DNA of 64,000 nucleotides, from assembly GCF_020166345.1 (NCBI RefSeq), contig NZ_JAIUJS010000004.1:372001-436000 (forward strand), in the 5' to 3' direction. How positions within the stretch are numbered: the first letter of the stretch is position 1; every line of letters begins with the position of its first letter. The stretch is from Winogradskyella vincentii (GTDB taxonomy: Bacteria > Bacteroidota > Bacteroidia > Flavobacteriales > Flavobacteriaceae). Below are positions 17,070 to 25,135 of this stretch, one piece after another. The notes below the pieces were generated by a model. That model worked only from the letters and a program-made list of their open reading frames with translations. It searched no databases and was not told the DNA's origin. Made by a program: the position numbers and the translations under genes.

Positions 17070-19031
17070 CTAGTTAATTATTAGTTTTTTGGTAAATATC
17101 CGATTACCCTGCTTTAACTTAATAATATAAACACCTGACGAAACTTTTAATTCGATATAATTACCTGTGTAATAATAGTCATTGAGCAACTTGCCATCAA
17201 TTGTATAAAGATCTATTTGTGTCTCTTTATTTAATCCTTTGATTTGAAAGTATCCATTTGATGGATTTGGGAAGATTTTTAAATGGTCTGAAATCACCTC
17301 TTCAAAAGACAAAGTTTGATCCCAATTTTCTCCAACATTATTACCCCAAATATACTCAACCAAATCTGGTTGATCTATAAAAGGATTTCTGTTTAATTGC
17401 CAGATATACACTAAATTATTTCTATTCATTTCATAATCGTCTGGTGGGTCATTTCTATGCCAATCTAATAAGGTGGCTAAATCACCTAGCTGACCAACTG
17501 TGCTTGGAAAACCATTTACTACTTCTAAACCATTATATCGTATCTCTAAATAAAGTACACCCCTTGCCACATCACCACGGAAACTACCTAGCGTCCCTGA
17601 AGGACCAATATATTCTCCATAATGCTGATTTCCTCTAGAGCTATTTTCAGCAGCATCGGCTGCTCTTAACGCATGCGCATCAGAATTTGCATGGCGCAAA
17701 GAATCCGCTTTAGTCTCCCAGAAAACATTTATACCATCGGCAATTTCATCATCTTCAATATCATTAAAACCACCTAGAGATCTCGGAAAAGTATGTTCCC
17801 TATTCCATTTGCCTGTATTAGAACTTGTCGTTTGCAAATCTAATTTTGCCCTTCCCTCTTCGGAATAAACCAACCAAACCTCATTACTATTTTCTGGGTT
17901 TTGATCTGCCTCTTTTAAAATATCAATAACATCTGCATATGTTTGTGCTCTCACTGTACTAGGATCTGCAATTATATCTTGAAGTGCTTGACGTAAAGCC
18001 ACATCAGACAAACCATCTAAGGAGTCATAATATCCTGTTGGTTGAGTGCTTGTTACTTGCCCGAAAGTAGGGTTTACAGGTGTTCCCCAAGGCGCTGTGG
18101 TAAAATCATTATCCACTACCCTAACCTCTACCTTATTATTAAATGGAACAATTGGTTCAATTAAATTAATAAAACTGATTTCTAATACCTCATCACCTTC
18201 ATCATCTGTATCATCAACTAATGAAATTGTAGTACTTGTTGAATTCTGTCCGTTGGCAATAGTCAAACTAGTGCTTCCTGTATAATCTGAAGTATTAAAT
18301 CCAAAATTATTTAATGCTATGTCAAAGTTTAGGTCTGAGGTAACATTAACTTCACTTGTGAAGGTTATCTCCAAGGAAGCACCTTCATCAATTTGAGTAT
18401 CGCTCACAGAAACAGTTATAGGATTAATGGGTGTACCTGAACCATCATTTAATCTCCTTGGTGTAGGAGTTGCAGTAAAATAAGACCCATCATTATTTCT
18501 CTGAATAGAATTAACACTTCCGCTTGATCCTTCATTTATTTGAGTAATAGAAGCAAAATTTGGGTCATCATTGAAAATATCAATCAAACCAAGATCATCT
18601 GGATCACTAGTATCATAAATTAAAACATCAATCAAGTTTGTAATATTGGCCATAGTACCTTCCGGAAAGGCGGTTGGTGAATCCTGGTAAATAGCCACGG
18701 CATCTGCACCATTTTGAATTATATTCTCTGATATTAACAGCTGAGGGAATGGCCCTACACCAGCACTACCGATGACTAATAAACCATTGTTGTCGGTTGT
18801 ATAACCACTAAGATCAATAACTAAATAACTAGAATCATTACCACTAGTAGATCCATTAAAAAAAACTAGAATATAACCATCTGTAGAAAAATTTTGTGTC
18901 TGAGATTTAATTTCCACAAATTCTGCAGTATCCGTACTTGGATTATCAGAATCTAGTTCATTTATTACTAATACTTGAGCGCTCAGTGTGCTAAAAACAA
19001 AAAATAACAATGGGCCAAATAATAATTTCAT
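17070..19031 (-). CDS. Secreted endonuclease I with lamin-tail, Calx-beta and T9SS domains
   Basis: A 653-residue exported nuclease. Order: signal peptide (ends STLSAQ), lamin-tail-like domain (about 20-190, VLVINELDSDNPSTDTAEF), Calx-beta (about 205-305, DEGASLEITF with a terminal VDND), endonuclease I domain (about 330-560), and a type IX sorting domain (580-653, IFPNPSNGYF, then GVYIIKL and a KKLIIN end). The nuclease motif NREHTFPRS (catalytic His of the beta-beta-alpha-Me fold), SDAHALRAADA and FRGDVARG are intact. It should degrade DNA outside the cell for nutrients or biofilm turnover. It stands alone in its unit. Confidence 0.92.
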   Translation of the reverse strand: MKLLFGPLLFFVFSTLSAQVLVINELDSDNPSTDTAEFVEIKSQTQNFSTDGYILVFFNGSTSGNDSSYLVIDLSGYTTDNNGLLVIGSAGVGPFPQLLISENIIQNGADAVAIYQDSPTAFPEGTMANITNLIDVLIYDTSDPDDLGLIDIFNDDPNFASITQINEGSSGSVNSIQRNNDGSYFTATPTPRRLNDGSGTPINPITVSVSDTQIDEGASLEITFTSEVNVTSDLNFDIALNNFGFNTSDYTGSTSLTIANGQNSTSTTISLVDDTDDEGDEVLEISFINLIEPIVPFNNKVEVRVVDNDFTTAPWGTPVNPTFGQVTSTQPTGYYDSLDGLSDVALRQALQDIIADPSTVRAQTYADVIDILKEADQNPENSNEVWLVYSEEGRAKLDLQTTSSNTGKWNREHTFPRSLGGFNDIEDDEIADGINVFWETKADSLRHANSDAHALRAADAAENSSRGNQHYGEYIGPSGTLGSFRGDVARGVLYLEIRYNGLEVVNGFPSTVGQLGDLATLLDWHRNDPPDDYEMNRNNLVYIWQLNRNPFIDQPDLVEYIWGNNVGENWDQTLSFEEVISDHLKIFPNPSNGYFQIKGLNKETQIDLYTIDGKLLNDYYYTGNYIELKVSSGVYIIKLKQGNRIFTKKLIIN

Positions 19032-19461
19032 TCTTTAATTTTTTTATAAAGATAATCTTATAAAATTGACCTAATGTTAAATTTCAAAATTGATGGTGTA
19101 ATAGAAAAGTTAAGTCAATTATTTAATGATAGTTATCAGTTCAACTTTTATGACGAATGACGAAATGTACATTTATTGCGTTTTTTTTAAACCAATTGCC
19201 TCTACGATTTTTAAAATAGATCGGAAAACCCTCTACAATTATTTCATTTTTAAACTTAATATTAATTTTTATGTTACATATAATAACTTTTATATAGACT
19301 AGTCACATATATTTATAACTATTTTAATTTTTATACTTACAAAAGTAAATTCAATTTCGTGGATTTATAACAATTTGTTTGGAGGATTATTTATCGAGGG
19401 TATATATTGAGAACTCAATCAAACAAAAACGTATAATATTAACCTCTAAACCAAAGTAATT
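19032..19461. other. Non-coding stretch upstream of the endonuclease gene
   Basis: About 430 bp, very AT-rich, with no open frame of credible length on either strand. The only structure seen is an imperfect dyad TGATAGTTATCA near 19126-19137, about 100 bp upstream of the endonuclease start, which could be an operator. The rest is probably leader and promoter sequence for the divergent small units. Confidence 0.5.
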
Positions 19462-19512
19462 ATGATGACATTAGCCAAACTGATCATAGATATTGTTTTT
19501 TCAATGATCTAA
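19462..19512 (+). CDS. Possible 16-residue hydrophobic peptide
   Basis: ATG ATG opens a 17-codon frame encoding MMTLAKLIIDIVFSMI, a short amphipathic-to-hydrophobic helix with one Lys and one Asp. It is followed after 33 bp by a strong hairpin with a T tract, so it sits in a compact transcription unit of its own. It resembles small membrane peptides, including type I toxin peptides, but is too short to prove coding. The transcript could equally be a small RNA. Confidence 0.25.
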   Translation: MMTLAKLIIDIVFSMI

Positions 19513-19545
19513 TTTAAAAACCGGCCAATCAACCAATCAAAAAAA

Positions 19546-19582
19546 AGTAAAACTTAGTTCTAGAATAAGTTTTACTATTTTT
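19546..19582 (+). terminator. Terminator after the 16-codon frame
   Basis: AGTAAAACTTA (19546-19556) pairs exactly with TAAGTTTTACT (19566-19576), then ATTTTT. The end of the hairpin overlaps TATTTTTG (19576-19583), a -7 promoter element for the next gene. Confidence 0.7.
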
Positions 19583-19622
19583 GTTTTAAAGCGTATCGTA
19601 ATATTAAAACTTCGCTTTAAAA
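19576..19622 (+). promoter_or_regulatory. Promoter -7 box and 5' UTR hairpin of the 49-residue gene
   Basis: TATTTTTG (19576-19583) matches the -7 consensus, with TTAG 19 bases upstream as a weak -33 box. TTTTAAAGCG (19584-19593) and CGCTTTAAAA (19613-19622) form a perfect 10-bp dyad ending three bases before the ATG. The folded leader could hide the start region. Confidence 0.4.
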
Positions 19623-19625
19623 TTC

Positions 19626-19775
19626 ATGAAAAAAACATTCTTCAAGGCCTTAGCCAAACTAAATAAATCTATTCTGCCTTCATTCAGCAAAAAACAACTA
19701 GACCTAAGCAAGGCATCTAAATTTCAATTAGCAATCATAGGTTGGCGTGCCTATGTTACAAAGAATGCTTTATAA
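19626..19775 (+). CDS. 49-residue conserved basic protein
   Basis: A short frame encoding a basic protein with the pattern FKALAKLNKSILPSFSKK, then LDLSKASKFQLAIIGWRAY and VTKNAL. I recall very similar flavobacterial small proteins that databases have labelled SsrA-binding protein, although it is far too short and lacks the SmpB beta barrel. That name should not be trusted. It is soluble and helical, with a Lys-rich face suited to nucleic acid or membrane binding. A strong terminator follows directly, supporting a real monocistronic unit. Confidence 0.7.
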   Translation: MKKTFFKALAKLNKSILPSFSKKQLDLSKASKFQLAIIGWRAYVTKNAL

Positions 19776-19777
19776 CA

Positions 19778-19805
19778 AAAAAGACTACCAGAAGGTAGTC
19801 TTTTT
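19778..19805 (+). terminator. Terminator of the 49-residue gene
   Basis: AAAAAGACTACC, loop AGAA, GGTAGTCTTTTT: a perfect 12-bp stem with a T tract, starting three bases after the stop codon. It may also serve the convergent lipoprotein gene. Confidence 0.85.
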
Positions 19806-19856
19806 CAAAAACTCAATTTAATCTATCGCAATAGCGTTAATTTTCTTCATTCATTT

Positions 19857-20726
19857 TTAATTTCTTGTAACAGAACCCATAGGCAAAGAACCAAGGTTTT
19901 GTCCAAATGCATGTGTTGCCGGTGCTGTATCATTTCCAGCTGTCCCAACTAGTAGCTTCATTACAAAAGGTGCAACAGAATCGTCAGGAACTGGCTCAAC
20001 TGAAATTACTACTGTTCGACCTCTTACATCCAAAGGAAACGATTCACCGGCTGGTTCATTTTCAAAAAAGTCTTCACCAGGTACTGGTGGCCCAGCAGAT
20101 GGTCCGCTAAATGGCGCAGCTCCATCTACAGTATTAAATGTTGTAAACGTTCCTGTACTCAATGGTCCTGAATCACCTACTACCCAACCTTCATATGCCC
20201 ACCCTGCAGGCAATGACGGTAATACAAAATTTGGAGTTGGCGGCATACCAGGTGTACCAAACCAAATTCCATTTTCATCATTTCCATTGTTCATGCCAGA
20301 TTCATCCGTAGGAGTTCTTAAAAAGAAATCACCTGCCGCATTTGAAAAATCCCCAACAATATCAGTATTGACAGACGCTGTTGTTCCGTTAAAGTCACCT
20401 ACCAAAATTTTTGTATCAGCAGGAGCTGGATCTGTATCTATTGCAGGTTCAATTGATAGAACAAAACGAGTTGCACTATTTAATTGGGTTGCATTAACAG
20501 GAAAATTTTGTGGAAATGTTACGCTAGTAAACGTACCTGTGCTCACAGGTTGTCCATCTACAATTATCCAACCTTCATATACATAATCACTGCCAAGAGC
20601 TTCTAAACCTTGTAGATTAAGAGTTAAATCTGCCGTTGTTGGCCCACTATTGTTGTCGTCATCACTACTACAGGAAACCGCAATAAACCCTAATACAAGT
20701 ATTCCTAAAATTGTTTTTTTAATCAT
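19857..20726 (-). CDS. Lipoprotein with two RskA-like (anti-sigma) domains
   Basis: A 289-residue lipoprotein (signal ends at VSCS, Cys 19) with an Asp-rich linker and two copies of one domain. Their openings are YEGWIIVDGQPVSTGTF at 50-66 and YEGWVVGDSGPLSTGTF at 178-194. Each is followed by a strand with an SIEP/SVEP element and a KILVG/KLLVG strand. This resembles the extracytoplasmic C-terminal domain of anti-sigma-K factor RskA, but there is no membrane helix or cytosolic anti-sigma part. It cannot hold a sigma factor directly and may be a sensor or structural relative. Function unknown. Confidence 0.65.
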   Translation of the reverse strand: MIKKTILGILVLGFIAVSCSSDDDNNSGPTTADLTLNLQGLEALGSDYVYEGWIIVDGQPVSTGTFTSVTFPQNFPVNATQLNSATRFVLSIEPAIDTDPAPADTKILVGDFNGTTASVNTDIVGDFSNAAGDFFLRTPTDESGMNNGNDENGIWFGTPGMPPTPNFVLPSLPAGWAYEGWVVGDSGPLSTGTFTTFNTVDGAAPFSGPSAGPPVPGEDFFENEPAGESFPLDVRGRTVVISVEPVPDDSVAPFVMKLLVGTAGNDTAPATHAFGQNLGSLPMGSVTRN

Positions 20727-20815
20727 TGCTCGTTATTTAATTTGTTCTAGACAAACTTATAACCGAAATCTAGATTAAAATGTTAGCTATCTAACAAATG
20801 GAAATAAAATTGAAA

Positions 20816-21655
20816 TTAATTATGAAAAATCATTAATGGACAATCTAAATTTTTACTGATTTTTGTTTTATCTGCATTACCGAATAGACGTTCAAAAAAT
20901 CCTTTAAATTGCCCAACCAAAGTAATGATATCCGTATCTTTAGATTTTGTTGAATTTATTAAAACACTGGACAAATTAGAGCCTGAAACAACATCATAAG
21001 TAAATCTATTTTCATTAAGCATCTCTAATAACAATTCTTTATCCGTATTTATTTTAGCCTTGATATTGTCTTCTGATCCAACAAATCGCTTAATTTCAAT
21101 ATTAGCATTTAATTTCTCCATTAATTCAATTATTTCCCTGACAGTTAGATGATCAACATAGTCATCTGTATCTAATACCAATAACAATTTTTTAGGCATT
21201 TTAAAGGTGAAACCATCTGGGATGACTAGAGTATTACAATCTATGTATCTCAAAACTTTTAATGCATTACTGCCAAACAACGACTCTTTTAAATTTGAAG
21301 CACCATTTGTACCCATCACAACGATATCAATATGATACTTTTTAATTAGCTGTCTTATAGAATCTATAAATACATCATAATCAACAATGGCCTCAAAACT
21401 ATGCAAACGCTCATTAGCCATATGTTTTAAATCATTTACTAATCCCTTTAACCTCATCTTATTATCAGAAATTAAAGATTCATAAATACTTTCATTTGAT
21501 TTACTCAAAATCAAATCATCAGACGTGTAACTCAGTGAATCCTGTACGTTTAATACATAAAAATCACATACTTCCGTGTTAAACAATTTTAATGCATACT
21601 CGATTGCGTTTATAGAATTCTCTGAGAAATCTGTTAGTAAAAGTATTTTTTTCAT
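20816..21655 (-). CDS. Universal stress protein, tandem UspA domains
   Basis: A 279-residue cytosolic protein made of two Usp folds. The first (1-145) has the ATP-binding signature G-x2-G-x9-G-S, here G115, G118, G128 and S129 (MGTNGASNLKESLFGSNALK). The second (about 155-279) is more diverged and lacks the complete signature. Usp proteins respond to starvation, oxidants or low oxygen. It is divergent from an FMN-binding protein gene, and two palindromes lie in the shared 194-bp region. Confidence 0.88.
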   Translation of the reverse strand: MKKILLLTDFSENSINAIEYALKLFNTEVCDFYVLNVQDSLSYTSDDLILSKSNESIYESLISDNKMRLKGLVNDLKHMANERLHSFEAIVDYDVFIDSIRQLIKKYHIDIVVMGTNGASNLKESLFGSNALKVLRYIDCNTLVIPDGFTFKMPKKLLLVLDTDDYVDHLTVREIIELMEKLNANIEIKRFVGSEDNIKAKINTDKELLLEMLNENRFTYDVVSGSNLSSVLINSTKSKDTDIITLVGQFKGFFERLFGNADKTKISKNLDCPLMIFHN

Positions 21656-21701
21656 CCTAGTTTCATTTTCTATTAATTTATAAAAATTGTTTCAATACTT
21701 T

Positions 21702-21717
21702 AATGATAATTATCATT
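21702..21717. promoter_or_regulatory. 16-bp perfect palindrome upstream of the universal stress gene
   Basis: AATGATAA followed by its exact complement TTATCATT, 47 bp before the Usp start codon. The core TGATAATTATCA resembles iron-regulator (Fur-type) boxes, but the match is only partial and the regulator is unknown. Confidence 0.4.
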
Positions 21718-21784
21718 CAAAACTTGTTTTACATTTTAAAATCATTGATACCAAAACACTAATTTGTGTCTATAAAAATTTAAA

Positions 21785-21800
21785 ACTGATTTATGTCAGT
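21785..21800. promoter_or_regulatory. Crp/Fnr-type operator candidate
   Basis: ACTGA-N6-TCAGT is a perfect dyad with the spacing of Crp/Fnr sites, 50 bp before the ATG of the FMN-binding protein. The pairing with a universal stress gene suggests control by oxygen or nitrosative stress. Confidence 0.45.
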
Positions 21801-21849
21801 AAAAATATAGTCTAGAGTGAGTATCTTAAGACAAATAATTTTTTACGTC

Positions 21850-22302
21850 ATGATTAAAAGTATAGATAGAGATCAATGTACAGATATTTTAAAGAACAAT
21901 TATCTAGGATATCTTTCATATGTAAGCAATAATTCTCCTTATACAATACCAATTACTTATTACTTTAATGAAAAGGAGAATTATATCATCTGCTATTCTG
22001 GTTTAGGACATAAGATTAACTCTATGCGTAAAAATATTTCCATCTCATTAGCAGTAGCAGATATTTTTGCTGCTAAAAAATGGCAATCCGTTTTAGTTCA
22101 TGGCAAATATGATGAAATTAGTGGAGGCACAGCCAAACTTTACCTGCATGAATTTTCATTAGGTATCAAAAGTATAATTTTACGAAAGGAACATAAGGAT
22201 ATGGATTATATAAGTGAATTTTCAAGCAAAATCTACAATCAAGACATACCAATAGTATTCTTAATAAGGATTGATGAGATGACTGGCAAAATGAGGTCGT
22301 AA
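21850..22302 (+). CDS. Pyridoxamine 5'-phosphate oxidase-like FMN-binding protein
   Basis: A 150-residue split-barrel protein. ATG 21850 (MIKSIDRDQCTDIL) is preferred to a GTG at 21817, since family members begin close to the helix before GYLSYVSNN. Family features are the GYLSYV strand, PYTIPITYYFNEKENYIICYSG with the FMN-phosphate-binding pattern, and SISLAVAD followed by WQSVLVHGKY. Such proteins bind FMN or related cofactors and are often linked with stress regulons. The divergent Usp gene and shared dyad support that. A strong terminator follows. Confidence 0.82.
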   Translation: MIKSIDRDQCTDILKNNYLGYLSYVSNNSPYTIPITYYFNEKENYIICYSGLGHKINSMRKNISISLAVADIFAAKKWQSVLVHGKYDEISGGTAKLYLHEFSLGIKSIILRKEHKDMDYISEFSSKIYNQDIPIVFLIRIDEMTGKMRS

Positions 22303-22325
22303 AACAGAAAATCCGATATAAATAC

Positions 22326-22357
22326 AAAAAGCAAGCTCGTTTTAAGCTTGCTTTTTT
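22326..22357 (+). terminator. Terminator after the FMN-binding protein gene
   Basis: AAAAAGCAAGCT (22326-22337) pairs with AGCTTGCTTTTT (22345-22356) and a T tract. It cleanly separates this unit from the accessory run that starts at 22530. Confidence 0.85.
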
Positions 22358-22529
22358 GTTATCTGTAAATATTGATTATAAAATTAATAATAAATTTCTT
22401 ACCTTGAAAATCAGTATATGACTTATACTGTCCTATAAATTGAATTTCGACTGCTTTGATCAATAGTCGTCATAAAAGATTGCCTATCAAATCTCAAATG
22501 AATACAAATTGAATTAAAAAGCTAGAAAT

Positions 22530-24296
22530 ATGTCAAATACGATCGATTCTTCTGAGTGGAAATCCAAACCAGATGATAATTTATGGAATTCTAAGGCTAA
22601 TTGGAAATCTGATAAAATTCCTAATAAAACTGCTATATTTTCAAAATCATGTAAAACTTTAGTTGGTTTTAAAAAAAACAGTAACGCAACAATTAATCAA
22701 ATAAAATTTACAAAAAAAGCGCCTAGTTTCAACTTCAATATTAAAGTTTATAAAAAACGACCAGCCTTAACAATTGACGGAAAAGGAGTAATAAATAATT
22801 CTAAAAGACAACAGTGTTTCAGTGTAACATCAAAAGGGGTAGGTCGTAAAACACCTCAACTAAAATTTACCAATAGTGCATCTGCAGGCAACTTTAATAT
22901 GCTATATTATGCAGGGCCAAAATCACTAAATAAAAGTTATGGTGGCGGCGTTATTGCTTTTTTTGATAAATCAACTGCTGGATCAGCATTTTTCACCATA
23001 CGTACAGGTAAACAAGCACCACCTAAAGAAAACAGTACGGTTGGAGCTGAAGTAACTTTTTGCGACTCATCTAATGCTGGTAAGGCTCGTTTTACAGTTT
23101 TTGGAACTCTTGGCTCAGATGGTGATACTTTTGGAAATGCGGTGTTCCATGATAAAGCATCGGCTGAGCAAGCAGTATTTACCAATATTGGAGGTACAGT
23201 TAGCGGCGGTGATGGTGGAAATACACAATTTTACGATGAGACAACCGCAGCTTTTGGCACCTACGATAACTATGGTGGCAATGTAAAAAAAGCAAATGGT
23301 GGCGATGTTGCTTTTGATGGTATTGCATCAGCCGGAAATGCCTTGTTTTATAATAGAGCTGCCAAAGTTGATGGTGCCTATGGAGGTGTTACTAGTTTTA
23401 ACAACAATCCTAATATATTTAGCAATAACCCTATAATAAAAACAGAAAAAGGTGCAACGGCTGGTGTGGCTACATTTCATAACTATGGTGCGTCAGGAAA
23501 TAATCTAGGTGGTGGAGGACATACTGAATTCACTGCAAAATATGCAACTTGTACTGCTGGCAATGGAAATTTCCATAATTATGGAAGTATCACTAATGTT
23601 CGTTCATCGGCAGGACACACTATATTTTCAATAAGTAAACCAACCAAAAACTATCCTTCTGCAGGAAATGGCACATTTTGGAATTACCCAAGTCCAATTA
23701 AAAATGGCGTTGGTGGATTTACTGAATTTAGTATGTACAATGAAGGTGATTACATAGAACCTCCAACTGCGGAAAAAGCAACATTTATAAATTTAGGCGC
23801 TACTGTCAATGGCGCTAATGGCGGATATACCTCCTTCTCTAACGAAACTACAGCTGCAGAAGCCACATTAATTGCACACGGTGGTATAAATGGTGGAAAT
23901 GGTGGGCAAATACTTTTTAATGACAACAGCACAGGAGACAATTCTAGTGTTGAGCTCATTGGTAATGGTGAGCTAGATTTAAGTTATCACAAAGGCCCTC
24001 TAACAATTAAAAATTTAATATTAAAAGGAGGTTTAATAAAAATTAGAATTGGAGATAATCCAACAACTTTAAATATTGCCAAGGATTTTAATTTAAATAC
24101 TCCAGTAGCTGAATTCTCATTTTACTTAGATAAAGAAAATGGATTTAAATATGATACAGCATATGCTATCCTATCGGCAAATAACTTATCTGACTCCCAA
24201 ATTCAGGATTTTAGAGGAAATGAAATAAACGGTCATAAACCTAAGTTTTCAGTATCAAACAATATTTTATTTGTAAGCTATTCTGACAAAAATTAG
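22530..24296 (+). CDS. Glycine-rich beta-repeat protein without signal peptide
   Basis: A 588-residue protein. Residues 1-100 contain a WNSKANWKSDKIPN element of the kind that opens secreted autotransporter-like beta-helix proteins. About ten repeats of 35-40 residues follow (roughly 110-480), with the consensus (T/S)AG-x-A-x-F-x-N-x-GG-x(4)-GG-x-T-x-F. The C-terminal 100 residues form a beta-rich cap. It looks like a parallel beta-helix adhesin or scaffold. Relatives I recall come from Verrucomicrobia, Acidobacteria and Cyanobacteria and are exported. Here no signal peptide or sorting domain is visible. First gene of the accessory run; the next starts 26 bp later. Confidence 0.7.
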   Translation: MSNTIDSSEWKSKPDDNLWNSKANWKSDKIPNKTAIFSKSCKTLVGFKKNSNATINQIKFTKKAPSFNFNIKVYKKRPALTIDGKGVINNSKRQQCFSVTSKGVGRKTPQLKFTNSASAGNFNMLYYAGPKSLNKSYGGGVIAFFDKSTAGSAFFTIRTGKQAPPKENSTVGAEVTFCDSSNAGKARFTVFGTLGSDGDTFGNAVFHDKASAEQAVFTNIGGTVSGGDGGNTQFYDETTAAFGTYDNYGGNVKKANGGDVAFDGIASAGNALFYNRAAKVDGAYGGVTSFNNNPNIFSNNPIIKTEKGATAGVATFHNYGASGNNLGGGGHTEFTAKYATCTAGNGNFHNYGSITNVRSSAGHTIFSISKPTKNYPSAGNGTFWNYPSPIKNGVGGFTEFSMYNEGDYIEPPTAEKATFINLGATVNGANGGYTSFSNETTAAEATLIAHGGINGGNGGQILFNDNSTGDNSSVELIGNGELDLSYHKGPLTIKNLILKGGLIKIRIGDNPTTLNIAKDFNLNTPVAEFSFYLDKENGFKYDTAYAILSANNLSDSQIQDFRGNEINGHKPKFSVSNNILFVSYSDKN

Positions 24297-24322
24297 ATTT
24301 GATTTAAAAACACAACTAAAAA

Positions 24323-25117
24323 ATGTTTCATTATTTTGGCTATGGTTCTAATATCAACTTAAAAGCTCTAAGAGCAAAAGGTGTGGACCCTCTTTCATCT
24401 CAAAAAGGCAGGCTTATAGGCTGGCGTTTACGATTCAATGTACAACATTGGTTTAAGCATGAAGGCGGTATGGGTAATATTGAGCAAACTAATAATGAAA
24501 ATGATAATGTAGAAGGTGTTGTTCATAAGTGTAATGATGAATCGTTAATACCTTTAGACAAATTAGAAGCTTACGGAATAGGTTATGATAGAATTGAAGT
24601 AGCTATTGAAACAAGCAATGGTATTATTAAAGCGCTTACATATGTAGGTTTACCTGCATTTATAGACAATAATTGTCTACCAACAGAACGCTATAAAAAT
24701 ATTATTATCTCAGGTGCAGAACATGCAGGTCTCACACAAAGCTACATTGACAACATAAAAAGTCATCCGATACACCGAATGCCTGAGTATCCAAAATTTA
24801 AAGTCACTTTAAAAGATAATGTTGTCTATAACGAAGAAGAACTATCTAACAAAACCCACTTAACAGCCTTAAATGGATATGTTTTTGACATGCGTAACTC
24901 AAGACCAGAACTAGATTGCCTTTTTGATATTTTTGGAGGAAAAGATATGACGCTTTTTCATTTAAAACGATTAGATAGTAGTACCGGAAATGAGACTATT
25001 AATGATGTAATAAATGGTAACATAGGTAAAGAAGGAATTAATTATATTAATATATACTTGCATGAATACGCAAAGGAATTTAACTGTATAGGTAAATTTG
25101 TATACAACCAATTATAA
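24323..25117 (+). CDS. Gamma-glutamylcyclotransferase-like protein
   Basis: A 264-residue cytosolic protein with the GGCT fold in its first half: the substrate-loop motif YFGYGSNIN at residues 4-12 and the likely catalytic Glu82 in LDKLEAYGIGY, as in LDxxEG of known enzymes. These release 5-oxoproline from gamma-glutamyl amino acids or glutathione. The C-terminal 110 residues (from about 155) are an extension I do not recognise. Glutathione synthesis genes follow in the same run, so a role in glutathione or gamma-glutamyl peptide turnover is the best reading. Confidence 0.75.
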   Translation: MFHYFGYGSNINLKALRAKGVDPLSSQKGRLIGWRLRFNVQHWFKHEGGMGNIEQTNNENDNVEGVVHKCNDESLIPLDKLEAYGIGYDRIEVAIETSNGIIKALTYVGLPAFIDNNCLPTERYKNIIISGAEHAGLTQSYIDNIKSHPIHRMPEYPKFKVTLKDNVVYNEEELSNKTHLTALNGYVFDMRNSRPELDCLFDIFGGKDMTLFHLKRLDSSTGNETINDVINGNIGKEGINYINIYLHEYAKEFNCIGKFVYNQL

Positions 25118-25135
25118 CTAACTAAATAAATAATC

